Source: Clytia hemisphaerica (lineage: Eukaryota > Cnidaria > Hydrozoa > Leptothecata > Clytiidae). Taken from it: a DNA stretch of 64,000 nt. Where the stretch lies: NCBI GenBank assembly GCA_902728285.1, contig CACVBU010001294.1, positions 1,364,001 through 1,428,000 on the forward strand, in the 5' to 3' direction. Shown here in pieces: positions 34,591 to 45,974 of the stretch (within the stretch, counting starts at the first letter, position 1; every line of letters begins with the position of its first letter). Under the pieces are notes generated by a model, which was given only the letters and a program-made list of their open reading frames with translations, had not been told where the DNA came from and did no database searches. The translations under genes and the position numbers were made by a program.

Positions 34591-36342
34591 TTAGCTTGGC
34601 AGGCTTTTACGTAGAGCAAGTGCTCCCATGTTATCAACTTGTTCTTTTGATTTATATTTTACAATATTCAACCAAGCTTTAATAAAGGCATGGCAACGAA
34701 TGTCTATCCAAATTTTGAAGACTGACTCTTCCAACTGATTTGATAATTTAATGTCTAGATTTTTAGTCAACGATTCCCATCCCAATCTTACAAGTGAACT
34801 GCATCGAAATTTTTCCAACAAAATTGGCCGGAGATCTTCACCTGCATATTTGTTCAAAAATGACATGTTTAGAATTTTCCTGGTAACATATTCGAGTCTT
34901 CTTATGAAAATATAAAATTCATCATTTACAACATACAGCCCACCCCTGTTGATCTTTTTTGTCCACTCCTTGGTGTACTCTAAAAAATCTAAAACTTTTC
35001 CTCCTTGATCGCTGTTCCAGCTATGTAAGATCATAAACAAGTTATCTTTAGAGGTAGATTCTTTCCTGTCCTTCAACTTTTCCAACAAAGACCGAGGAAT
35101 GTAACCTGCCACATACATCAATACATTTTCCTCTTCAGAGGAAAGTCTCAGTTCCTCATCTGTCACTTCTTTTTCCTCCGGAACTTGCAAATCATTCCGA
35201 AAAGTCAATATTTCCTTATAAAAACTACCAGAAACATTACCAAATAACACTTTTACATTTTTCATATGCTCATTGACATCAAGATTTTCATTGGCTAGAA
35301 ATAACAGCAGCCACTCATACCAAAGTTCACCGTCCCACAACAATCTTTCATACCTCATTGTTGAGGTTTCCATTTGATAAGGTGTTGCTGGAACACGTTT
35401 ACTGATAACATTGAACAATAAACTGAAAAAATCACATAATCCAGTATCATTCCCATCATGTAAATCAATCAGAAAACTGGTCATGTTGTGAATGGAAGAC
35501 TGTGGTCTCAGCCCAAAAATTGGGTCGTCTCTTGCTTTGGTTAAGGAGCACTTTGAAAAGTTTCTTTGCTGCTTTTTCGTACCATTCATGTTGCTCTTTT
35601 TTGTCAATTTTCACTGGTGCATCAGCAGGGTTACCTGAAGTTGAAAAATTTGATTATAATTTACAATGATTTCAATTTTTTACTTGTTTTCATATATATG
35701 AATTCCACCTTCCACATTTCCTCTTTTATTTGTTTCTCTTTTTTCCACTTTCCCTTTGCCTATGCTATATACAGTATATAGATGTCTTAGTGTAATGTAA
35801 GTTTTCTTTGTTTTGCCCTTAGTTCTTAGTTAGAAGTTCATGTTCTTATCTAAGTTATATAAGTATTCTGTTGATATATTCTTTAGCTTGAACACTGTTT
35901 CGGATGTTGTTTTACTGTAACAGTATGTAATGGCTTGTATGCTAATATAGCAAAGTAATATATATTTTTTCTAATTTAAATTCACTGTTCTCAACTTACC
36001 ACATTTCACAATGTGTTTATCCAGCCATATCCGCCTAAGATAGGGTTTTCCACATAACCTGCAAATAAGCTTTGGTATTTCCAAGTCCTCTGGACTTGCT
36101 TCTCCATTGTCAACTACGACGATTGGGACTTGATTTTCATTAATAAATTTAATCTTCATCTCTGCATTTTCAACACCGAATTCTAAATAATTTGACATTT
36201 CAATGTCATTCTCCTCTAGAACGATCTTGCCTCTTTGAAATTCTGTTTGCAGCTCCTTTTCATCGTCGTCACTAAAGGTGAGCTCTTCAAAGTCAATATT
36301 CTCTATAATATTTTCCTCCTTTTCAGCAAAGTAGGCCGCCAT
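34591..36342 (-). CDS. Second (convergent) gene of the P-type transposon, function unknown
   Basis: Minus strand, two exons: 36342-36000 and 35634-34591, joined in phase across CTTCAG acceptor and GTAAGT donor. ATG at 36342 sits in AAAGATGGCGGCC, a good start context. Exon 1 encodes a very acidic N-terminus (FEELTFSDDDEKELQ) and a C2H2-like finger, ICRLCGKPYLRRIWLDKHIV then KC. Exon 2 begins KIDKKEQHEWYEKAAKKLFK and continues to RDDPIFGLRPQSSIHN, MYVAGYIPRSLLEKLK, NRGGLYVVNDEFYIFIRRLE and a Lys-rich C-terminus. A one-base frameshift is needed near 35560, so this copy is probably broken. The YxAGYI...GGL arrangement loosely recalls the C-terminal region of P-type transposases, but I cannot assign a domain. 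Its place inside the 31-bp TIRs argues for an accessory transposition protein. Confidence 0.6.
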
Positions 36343-36541
36343 CTTTGTTTACATTTTTAAAAAAATTTTCGCTTTCGCTTTCGATATCAACCACGGCTAC
36401 CATTTTGGTGTGTACTTGTAGTCTTGTGCGTATAACCAAATCAAGCGCTCTGATTGGTTCAGAATGAAAACAATCGATCGGCCGCAGACATTTCAATAGA
36501 GACAAAAGATTCTACAGCCTAGCTTCAAATAGATGAATAGC

Positions 36542-36572
36542 GCATTTCTTATCCTCTTTTTCCAAATCTCTG
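36542..36572 (-). repeat. Right terminal inverted repeat of P-type transposon
   Basis: 31 bp, an exact complement of 24280-24310. Followed by GTTTGAAC at 36573-36580. The host sequence on this side (TGGCATTTGATGGTTTGG) resembles that left of the element (TGGCATTTAATGGTTTGAA), so the target probably held a 21-bp tandem repeat. Confidence 0.9.
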
Positions 36573-36580
36573 GTTTGAAC

Positions 36581-38022
36581 ATGGCATTTGATGGTTTGGA
36601 GTCATGCGCCGGGTCCATTTTTATTTATCTTATTTTATTGTTCTAAAAAAGAAATAAAAGAAGGAAAATAAAATGGAAAAGTAAATATCATAACATTTAT
36701 AAAAGAATAAGAAACTTGCGACCTTACTTAACCCTTAGACCCCGAGGGACGCCTATATGCGACCAAAACAAACCAAAATACCGAGTCTCAAACTTGAGGC
36801 CATAGCTCCTGACCACTTGATTTAAAGGGGCATAAACCTAATGCTTTTAAAAAGAATATGAAAATAGCTTTCCAATGGTACCAAAATCATGTTCTAAATC
36901 AAGGGCTACAAGGTTTTATGGCACTTTAAAGTTTTGAGTTACAAAAAAAACTTTCAACTTTTTCAAAAAAAACAGCGCGCACAAAAGGTAAACCGTTAAC
37001 TTTATGTAAAATTTGCAAAAGTGAACTCCTTGAAAAAGTCTGAGCGAGATTTCCTTAAAGCAGTTCAACGGGACTCTTGGGTCGTTTAAGCTTTTCAGGG
37101 CATGATATATATTATACTGATCCAAAAAAAAACCCAAAAAATGTAATGAAAAAGTATAAAACTAGTATGCAACTGACTCCTGTGCTTTTTTCCTTGCAAC
37201 CCTTCTGACTGCCATGGTGGAAACAACAAAGTTGTCTTCGAAGCCATTTGTTCCAACTTTCTAGATTTTTTCTTCCTAAAATCAACTTGATTTGCCTGAA
37301 AAATATCTAATTCGAACATTATCAATTTTGTAGAGAAAAGCGGCGTGGGAGATAGGTTAGGTTGGCTTTAGCACTAGAATTTTTTTTCCGTATAGAAAGG
37401 GCTTTGTGGAAGATAATTGGATGCTAATATTTCAGGAAGTTTGTTTTTATATATTGTAGGATAAGTGACTTACTTTGAGCAACAACCCGGGAGTCCCTTT
37501 AACCCTTAATGTCCGATAAATCGGTCATGGGCTATATTAAGGGCGAAGCCCTCCCGTAATGCCCAGTTTGAGTCAGAAATCGTAATTTTTTTCGATTATT
37601 TCTAAGCGAAAAAGTAAAAAAAATGCAAAAATTTAACAAATCTCTTTTTTTGAGATTTTGACCGTTTTTCCTAATTTTTAGCTTCTAGCTTTCTAGTAGC
37701 CCGGGGCCTACTTATAGCTGTTTGATAGACTGGATAGGTGCTGATAAGTAGCCAATGCAGTGTAATTTGTCAGACTCCATTTTTCGGCTTTGTTTGCTTG
37801 AAGTGTTAGCAAATTCATACCACTAGATCCAGACCCTTTTTGAAGAAAATCGAAAAGCAAACCATGATCAATTGACCATTTTTTTCAAATTTAGGAGATT
37901 TTTTTATGTTTTTCTATTATTCCGGGTGTTTCAAAAAAAAGTGTTGAAGTCATGTTGTCAGAAGACTAATACAGTAATGTTATAATTCCAGACAGAACCA
38001 TCAGACAGAACCATCAGACAGA
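36581..38022. other. Intergenic; possible TTAA-bounded repeat
   Basis: TTAAAGGGGCATAA at 36832 and CCCTTTAA at 37495-37502 face each other and could bound a roughly 660-bp TTAA element, but only about 8 bp match. A 13-bp tandem repeat (CAGACAGAACCAT) occupies 37990-38022. No gene. Confidence 0.4.
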
Positions 38023-38266
38023 ACACCCCTGTCTCACGCAGCCTCGGCCGAACTTTTTTCCTCAATGGGGATAAAAATTCCTACTGAAATTCTAAAAGGG
38101 ATAGAAATTCTATTGTTCTAAGGTTAAGAAATCCAGTGGGATGGCTTTGGAGTGCAACTTTTAAACATGGGGATGGAATCAAAGTCAATTTCCCATTGGG
38201 GACCAAATTTTTGCTAAATTTTCCAGTGGGGCTGGGGTCTCAGTGGGTCTGTGACACAGGAGTGTG
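38023..38266. mobile_element. ACACCCCTGTCTCAC MITE, copy 1
   Basis: ACACCCCTGTCTCAC left and (complement) CACACTCCTGTGTCAC right. The interior has diagnostic GGGGATAGAAATT, AACATGGGGATGGAATCAAA and TTTTCCAGTGGGGCTGG segments, shared with 45129-45396 and 49636-49876. All three are in the same orientation. Confidence 0.75.
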
Positions 38267-38997
38267 AAAGAAGAAAGGCTAACTTAAACTTTGAGCTATA
38301 ATACTTTAAATTAGCTTTACGTCTTCAAAAGTTTCTTTTATATACATAATTTTTGAAACGGAAGTGAAAAAATTGGACTCAGCGCCATTACAAACCATCG
38401 GAAAGTAAAGTTTGGTCAGAAGTTCACTCTAGTCTAGCTTTTAAGAATATAATCCAGGAAGTATTTTAAACTAGTTGTATACTGTTTGTGAAAACGCGAA
38501 TGGAAAAATTAAAACACAGCTCTATTGCCCTAGTATGAATTTGAATTAATAAAGAAACTTATCAATATATCAGTATGCAGTGCTAACAAGGACGATATGC
38601 ATATGCTGCTCTGCCACCCATATCTCCTGAGTGAATATAGTTGGACAGAAAGTCTTATTTATTCACAATTGACATCAGCTTTAAATGGATACTCAACCAC
38701 ACTACTACCAAATACTGCAACTTCCTATTCTTGTTTTTCTGAGCTTACTGCAAGTCCATTCAATTCTGTATCATTCATCACCACTGTAAAAATTCGTTTT
38801 TTTCAAGGTTGTTATTTTCAATGCACACAGCAATTAACAAAAATCAATTTGTGAAAACAAAAGAAACTGTAAGTATTACCTATTCTCAAAGCTGTTGTCA
38901 AATCGTTAATTACTCTTTGAATTTATTATAAAACTTTTATCAAACGAGCCGTACCAGCCCAGAGGAATGTAAAGTGATGGAAAAACAGCTCCCTTAA
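38267..38997. other. Intergenic with an ambiguous exon-like stretch
   Basis: 38597-38854 is an 85-codon plus-strand frame rich in Ser/Thr (TESLIYSQLTSALNGYSTTL onward). The opposite strand also shows an acceptor-like site at about 38792. Neither strand gives a recognisable protein, so I make no gene call. Confidence 0.3.
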
Positions 38998-39216
38998 AGG
39001 GACATAACAGTACTTGCGAAATTTGTAAACAAACTGTATGCAGCGGATACAAAATCAAAACAAATATCACATGTCAAAATCAAAAATCAAACCAAATATG
39101 GCTAATTTTGATTGTTCAATTTTTTTACAAGTTTGTTTTGGACACGTGATTTTAATTGTTCTCTTTATTGACACGTGGTTCGCGCAATGTTTACATTTTA
39201 CTACTTTAATGTCCCT
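38998..39216. mobile_element. TTAA-AGGG MITE, complete copy
   Basis: Ends AGGGACATAACAGTA and, inverted, AGGGACATTAAAGTA. TTAA abuts both (38994-38997, 39217-39220), the target duplication of piggyBac/Kolobok-type elements. The truncated relative is at 19448-19625. Confidence 0.8.
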
Positions 39217-39305
39217 TTAAGGGCAAGAGACCTGGTATATGACGAGCCGTTTTTTCATTATTTTCAAGAAGCTGTTTTCCATCTCTTTACATTCCTCTGA
39301 CCAGC

Positions 39306-39544
39306 CATAGATACATAAAGACCGAAGGGCTAGATGGCGTATTTTTGCTGAAAAGTGTGCCGTGGTTAGGTAAGAAATCTTACCTAAGTCACGTGACATT
39401 GCAATAGAATTTCAGCGCTTAACCAATCGGAAGCTTCACGGGGTTTTAAAAACAATAACAACAATATGTTTTCCGATATTCACTTTGTTTGCTTGGAAGA
39501 GCTTAAAGCACGACATCTAGCCCTTTGGGCTTTATAAATCTATG
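39306..39544. mobile_element. GCCCGAAGGGCTAGAT-type MITE
   Basis: CATAGATACATAAAGACCGA left and, inverted, CATAGATTTATAAAGCCCAA right, followed by GGGCTAGATG on both arms. Related to 13919-14298. Target duplication not clear. Confidence 0.65.
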
Positions 39545-42143
39545 ATGTACCAGCGTCACGACGACTCTTTATTGTCATTTTTGAGGAATAAGAAATATTA
39601 CTTGTTTTTCGTGTGAAAATGAATTAGCGTGGGTTTTTTATTTTTCATTTTTAGGATTTTTTCGCGAGTGATTTGCTTTTTTAAATGTATTCATTTTTGT
39701 TCTTCGGCGCTTCTTTGATGATACTTAGTCTTAGTATAAAGGGCGGAAAGATTATCGAGATTAGTCACACGTTGATAGATTTCTTATTTTCTTATTCTCG
39801 TTTTACGTCGCTCCACAATGTGCTAATGCCTACCAAATTTGGCTTACGCTAATTTGAGAGAAAATTAACTTGCAAGACTTTTTGAACCATTACCAGGTGT
39901 TGCTAATCATTGGCCTAAAATTATCGAGCAAAATTTACTTAACTTTATCTTTCATAAAAGCGCCATTACGTCTGTGTGTTCTATACCGTGTACCGATTTA
40001 CTTATTTTCCCTGAAGAAAATTAGGTCATATTTTGGTTCAAAAGCTCTCGTGCGTTAACAAGGGAAAGAGCATCGCAAACGGTGCCTTTTCGACGCCCTT
40101 TCTCATCAGCTTGCAACAACTACGCGTTAAATTCGACTACTGAAAACTGGAGGCTTGCCTTTTGCCGGGGATATGTTTTAGATTTGCATTAACATTTTAA
40201 GCCTGAACACAGATGATATTGGTAATTCTTGCCCCCTGATTAGTGTTCATGACTTTTATAGATTTTAACAATAGGCTGTGGAGTACTTACACATTCCTCC
40301 ACATTGAATTTTGAGTGATTCGTCATCTTTTTAAATTTGTCGTATTTAAAAGAGCGCCTCTACTATCTCTCAGGTTATGGAAGACTACTTTGAAGTTAGA
40401 CCTTTATTTTCAATTTTTACAAGAAACATTTCCAATGATTTTTAAAGTCTTTCAAAGGGTGGGGGGTTTTAGGTTAACGGTGAAACGGTATCGTTCTTTT
40501 TTCTGTCCGGTTTTTCGGTATTCTAAGAAAAAAAGTACGGTGTTTCGGTATTTTTAATGCTGCCGGTGACGGTAAATTGCCTAAAAATGCTTTGGTATAT
40601 GGGTATGTTACTCGTCAAACTTCGGTTTTTCGGTAACTTTAAAATCTTTCCGAACTGTTTTCTTCATAAAGATTAAGAGACTTCCAAAAATCGACTGCGG
40701 CGCTAAACTTTCTTAAATTTAAGAAAACTACACCCATGGTTTTCTAAAACAATCAGTTTTGACACAGTACGTATATACCACTTTAGCTCCCAAACAGTAG
40801 CGTGGTGACATGGGGTCAGAAACAGCTTTACCTCTAGTCAGTCTAGTGGCAACTTTTTTGTGGTTAAAGTATCCACTATCCTTTAAATAATGACTTTTTA
40901 CAAAAAATATACATGCTACATTCTCAAGCACTTACAAATGTCTTTTTTTTATTAGAGTAAAATTCGATCCAAGACAAATGGGCGGACTAAACCAATCTAA
41001 ACCATGGTTGCACTTTGCCAGTAATTAAACTTCACTTCTCCTATTATTTACACTTGGAAATTAGATCGTTCGTCTGAAATACAGTTGAAATGAAGTTTTC
41101 AACAGGGTATCTCTTAGTCCTTATTTCATCAACAATTCTTGCAGTTGAAATATCCTTCCTCGCGAAATAGGCCCAAAATGTAAAAATTTTCGGTGACGGT
41201 ATTTGGAGTTAATTGTTTCCGGTATTCCGGTATTTCGGGAAAAAAATGCCGGTATTTTGGTATTCAATAACCCTTGAAACCCCCACTTCAAAGTCACACT
41301 CAAATGTCTACACACGACGGCTAGTCACGATGGCTAGGAATAATCTCTAGTTATTCTATTCCATCGAATTATTATTCACCAACATTTATATAGTGGATGT
41401 CATTAAAAACCCGGATTTCGGCCGTTTTAATATTTTACACAGATCAGTTTTGAGCGATGATAGGTATTTCACTTGCTTGAGGAATATTAGTTGAATTAAT
41501 GTAACTGGTTACCGTCCTATAATAAACCACAATGTCATCATTTTTCGATATCGTATTGAAAGAGAATGAAAGAAGAAGGATAGAGCAAAGGAAAAGTCTA
41601 TAGACTTGACATTTTATGTGTGGAATTAAGGCCAGTCTCCACTTTCGCGGGAAAATGAGCGAAAACTTTTCGTCAATCGTTTTTGTCTGCAGAAAAGATG
41701 GCGTCATTAAAAAATTTCGAGGGAAAAAATAAAAAAAAAAGTTGAAAGAGGTTCAACTTTTTTAAACCGTTAAGGTCTCCGCTTACGCGCGACACGAGCG
41801 AAAACTTTTTGACGTTTTTGTAAGGTTATTGGTCGGTTGAAAAATGAAGCAATTCAATTCAGACCTTAAAGAGCGCTTGAAATGTTTAAAATCTTAGACT
41901 AATTTCAAGTGCAGGTTTAAGTTCTTTAGCTGCCCTAAGAAAACTGCTTTGCAGGCTGTGTACGGATTTGTGTGCGGATTTCAACAGACTTTGGGTTCTG
42001 ACAATTTGAATCAGGATACAGGGAAGACATGTGATGATAATGAAATCTAAATATTTGAGGGAGGTTTTGTGTTTTTTTTATTAACGGTGGTGACATCATG
42101 AAGATTTTAAATATATTATTTACAAATATAATTTTTGGTTGAT
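39545..42143. other. Intergenic; dispersed repeats at 40440-40640 and 40985-41290
   Basis: 40440-40640 has repeated CGGTATTTCGG motifs. 40985-41290 is the inverted second copy of the TACCGG repeat at 8945-9215. No coding exon is convincing. The region lies just 3' of the kinase gene. Confidence 0.5.
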
Positions 42144-45100
42144 TTATTCCCACTGCTCCACGGAGGGGAAGTGGTGCCCATTTGGGTACTCCCACATCTC
42201 AGTAGGCTCAAAATGGTGACCATTTGGATATCGTGGGTTGGAAGCAACAATGAAAGCTTCATTTTCCTTAGGCTGGGTGTTCTTTTCTGAGCGTTCGATA
42301 TTCTTGTCCTTGTTAATGATGCCTTTTTGTTCCAGAAAAGCAGGAATTGATTGCTTCAAGTCCTCATTTTTTCTCTCCAAAATTTTGATATTTTGGTTGG
42401 CCAATTCCAGCTCGGCAAGGAGACGTTTGATGTCTTCGGTGTTCTCTTTGTTGATCTGCTCAATGTTCTGTGAGAAAATTAAAAAACACAAACCTTAGTA
42501 AAAGTGGATAAGGAGATTTTTGTCTTAAAGTCTCTTATTTGCAAGTCCAAGGCCATAATTTAAAGGTTCAACATTGCTCACTTGAAGACTTAAAGTTTTC
42601 ACTAGTATTCGATCCAGCTTAGACAACGCTCAATGGAACGTGAAAAGGTGCTCATTCTTAACGAAAATGGCGCCCTTTCACAAGTATCTTGCTTTTTTTT
42701 AGTTAAAATACCATTGACTTTTTTCTGCTTGCTTCGCTCTCAATTCAAAAGTTATAAGGTTTCAGGGGGCCAAAAACAAAATATATTTTTGTGGGTTGCC
42801 AAAATTTTGCCTACGCCAGAAAATTTACCCCACCACGCTACTAATTCGATTGTTATCTGAGAGGTGGTCATCGAGCAAGTCTAGTGTTCTGTCAATAGAA
42901 AGGCAATGTGGGGGCTCATCTTGCTATTGTTAAAGGTATTAAAGAATAGGGATAATGTGTAAACAATTCAAGCTTCATACCTCTTTCATATCGAAATCCT
43001 CTGATAACCAAGGATGGTTGATAATTCTGTCGATTGTTGCCCTTCTTGATGGGTCATGGTGCAACATTTCTCGCAAGAGATTGATGAATTCTAAAATGAC
43101 AACGAAAGATATATAAGTCATTATTCTATTTGTTTAAAATCACTAATCACAGACATGAGAGACGTTGTGTAGAACGAAAGCATTATAATACTCTCGACCC
43201 TTTGGCATACGACCATTCTATCCTTATCAAAGTCTTAAGGCAAATGGAAAGTTAAAAAGCAAAATTCAAGTTCTTTAAGCAAGGTTAGAGTTAAATTGTT
43301 TTAAATATATCTTGAAATTGAATGCTTCTTGTTATTCGAACGAGTGTGGACTTGGTTCACATTAGAACGCTTATATCGCGGATTACAATATTGATGATTT
43401 TGTCGTTTGCTTTTCTTCAAGCATTTGATATTTCAGTTCAAAATATTTACTAACCTGAAGATAGTTTTCTTCCATAAGGGAGTTTTGGAAAACGTTTTAA
43501 TTGTTTTTCGAACTGTAGAGGGTTGTTTGTATGTTGATATGGTAAACAACCGGTAACGAGTTCGAAGAGAATGACTCCGCTAAAATAAATGAAATAGGGC
43601 GTGTGAAGTATACTGCTTCGATAACTTTTTTATTGGCATCTTTCTTTCAAGAGCGCAGACCTTCAATTCACGTTATCACACGATTTTTTCCAAACTCACG
43701 CATTCACGCAAGTGAGAAAAGCCCATTCACGCATTCACGCAAACCGCTGGGGGCCCTTCAACGGCTAGAAAGAGTTCTATCCAGTGTATTGAAAAAATTG
43801 TAGATATATACATTGAATTTAATATATTTAACAACAAAACTTCTGACTGGGACACTTGAACGGGTTTAAATGGTGTACCAAAGCTACGGTTCGAACTATA
43901 GTTACACAGCATTTTCTTTCTAAAGATTTAGACCTTAGTCTCTAAGGAGATAAGGTTTTAAGTGTTCCTAATTGCAAAAGCACTCAACTCGCAGCCCAGG
44001 GGGAGGGGCTTGATCAAACATATGCAGTGCAGACAGTAGTGGTCGGTGTTTTATTATAAATTATTGAAATAAAATCAACTTACAGTGACCAAACGTCTGC
44101 TTTCTGACCATCATATCGGGCATCATAGGTACCGTTGTATCCGCTAATCACTTCTGGAGCCATATGAGACATGGTTCCACAGAATGTATCACAGAGGTGA
44201 TCACGTGATGATGGGAAACTTGAAATGCCAAAATCTGAAATAAAATAAAATATTGATACATTATATGAAATATGAATTTCTTATGATCAACTTAAAATTA
44301 TTGAAAGCAGTTCCAGTTCCACCAGATTCTAGAACTTTTAAAAAATAACACTAAACTCCTTTACTTTTCAAGCTGGGTACGCAGTAAAGCTTGAAAAGTA
44401 AAGGAGTTTAGTGTAATTTTGTAACGAATTTTGTTAAAAAAACTTCAAGTAAATCTTACCTGAAATTTTGATCTTTCCACTCTCGTCAAGTAAGATATTG
44501 TCAAGTTTTAAATCTCTGAAAATTATACAAATAAATAAAAAATTAAGTAAATTCTATCCTTGGCTTATTGGACAGATGTTGTATTGGAATTGATAAGAAG
44601 ACATTGGAAAAGATTGAAAGGAAAATAATAGAACCTCAAAGCTGATGAAGCTCTTCCCATCCATTGGAATAAAGATCTCAATTGGAAAGTGCAGAAAATG
44701 ATTGATTTTTAGCATGCTTAGTGAGAGCCGTTAACTCAATATCTTTTGATATTGGTCATAGTTGAACTTACTTAACCACAAAGAATCTATTCAATTAAGG
44801 GGTTGTTATAAGGGATAAAGTTTTTGTTGAATTGGAGTAGAAAAACTTACCTGTGGACAATACCTTTGTCGTGGGCGACTTTCATCGCTCCTACCAAGGC
44901 TTGGAACATTGCTTTGGAGTCTTTTTCATTGTGATCATCAAATGATAACAGATCTCCTCCATCGCAATATTCCAGCACAAGGTAGGCCGTGTTGCGACGA
45001 CCGCTAAATACTTTTAACAGCTGTACCTATAAAATAGAAAAATCATTCTTTGAGTAAAATATGACAACACACCGGCATGTCACCGATATATCTCACTGAA

Positions 45101-45974
45101 CACAGAGTAGGATTAAATTTTCAAACTAACACCCCTGTCTCACAGCCCCCGTGGAACCTTTTTCCTCAGAGGGGGTAAAAGTTATAATCCTAATGCGGGG
45201 ATAGAAATTTTATTGTTCCAAGGTTAAAAATCCCAGTGTGGATGGTTTTGGAGTGCAATTTTTAAACATGGAATTTCGAGTGGGGATAAAATCAAAGTCG
45301 ATTTTCCAGTGGGGCTGAAATTCAAGGGAATTTCCCCACCGGAGACGAATTTTTTGCTTAATTTTCCAGTTGGGCTGGAGTCCCAGCACAGGGGTCTTAA
45401 AAGTGCTAGAACAATATGCAATTATCAGCCTTTTTTATACTTACAAAGTTAGGGTGTCCTTGAAAAGCTCGCATCGCTTTTATTTCTTGTCTTAGAGACT
45501 CTTCGAATAGAGATACTTTATCAAAGTTCGATGGCTTTATGATCTTGATTGCCACCTGTAAAAATAAATAAACTATTAAATAGTGCCATGCCTGTTGATT
45601 ATTCCTAAACCGACATTCGGTCTGCTTGGGGTGATGAATGATGTAGAAAATTTATTAACACTTAACTCCACACGTAAGGATCAAGGATATGAAATAGCGT
45701 GTAGGTCAACAAAGTACATTGGCGGAAATTTTCTGTGTTATATATTTTAACACTTTCGCGTATTTCAACGTATATTACCCGTTTACATTTATCATAAGCT
45801 ATTTACCTTATTTCCATGTCCTAGGGCGCGGAGCTTGTTCGAGAAAGAGTCGCTCGGATCAGTGAAGTTAGCATAGCTTGCTTCTTTCACTTTCGCAAAG
45901 CCTCCTTCTCCTAAAGTCCGGCCTAGAACAAATCCATGTTGCAAGCACTCGTGTGCTTCAATGCTCATTATCAT
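42144..45974 (-). CDS. Serine/threonine protein kinase (CAMK/SNF1-like) with C-terminal coiled coil
   Basis: Eight exons on the minus strand: 45974-45807, 45555-45445, 45026-44851, 44515-44460, 44234-44084, 43579-43455, 43090-42981, 42467-42144. All have GT/AG and agreeing phases; the total is 1221 bp, 406 residues, no internal stop. Complete catalytic signature: LGRTLGEGGFAKV loop, VAIK lysine, EESLRQEIK helix C, LVLEYCDGGDLL hinge, IVHRDLKLDN, SDFG, SHMAPEV, ADVWSLGVILFELVTG, HDPSRRATI and HPWL at the end of the C-lobe (about residues 15-295). The lobes and insert-free core resemble the CAMK/AMPK-related/TSSK group. About 20 extra residues sit between the Gly loop and VAIK. The tail is a predicted coiled coil (ENIEQINKENTEDIKRLLAE onward) ending in two YPNGHHF repeats. 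It probably phosphorylates Ser/Thr substrates; partner and pathway are unknown. The start could instead be the second Met, two codons later. Confidence 0.9.
44348..44414. other. Perfect 27-bp hairpin in kinase intron 4
   Basis: 44348-44374 (ACACTAAACTCC...CAAGCT) is an exact complement of 44388-44414, with a 13-base loop. It lies in the intron between the HRD exon and the DFG exon. It could be a small hairpin RNA precursor or a tiny MITE. The sequence alone does not decide. Confidence 0.7.
45129..45396. mobile_element. ACACCCCTGTCTCAC MITE, copy 2 (kinase intron 2)
   Basis: Same family as 38023-38266. It lies wholly between kinase exons 2 (45445) and 3 (45026), so it is spliced out and tolerated. 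The right terminus is slightly decayed (CAGCACAGGGGTCT). Confidence 0.7.

Larger units (their letters stand above)
24280..36572. mobile_element. P-superfamily DNA transposon with RAG1-N-like protein gene and a second convergent gene
   Basis: A perfect 31-bp inverted repeat bounds 12.3 kb: 24280-24310 (starts CAGAGATTTGG, ends AAGAAATGC) and 36542-36572. GTTTGAA lies directly outside both ends (24273-24279, 36573-36579); if the ends are taken one base in, the duplication is the 9-mer GGTTTGAAC. CA...TG-type ends, 31-bp TIRs and a 7-9-bp duplication fit the P superfamily (Drosophila P: 31-bp TIRs, 8-bp duplication). Inside are a plus-strand P-type transposase gene (24450-33046) and a minus-strand two-exon gene (34591-36342). 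Later insertions are a MITE at 25094, a LINE at about 25455-28470 and a G/C-tract MITE at 29154. Removing them leaves roughly 8.7 kb. Confidence 0.85.

Noticed and set aside
42238-42498. 86-codon plus-strand frame
   Set aside because: Antisense to the last exon of the kinase, whose frame joins seven other exons in phase.
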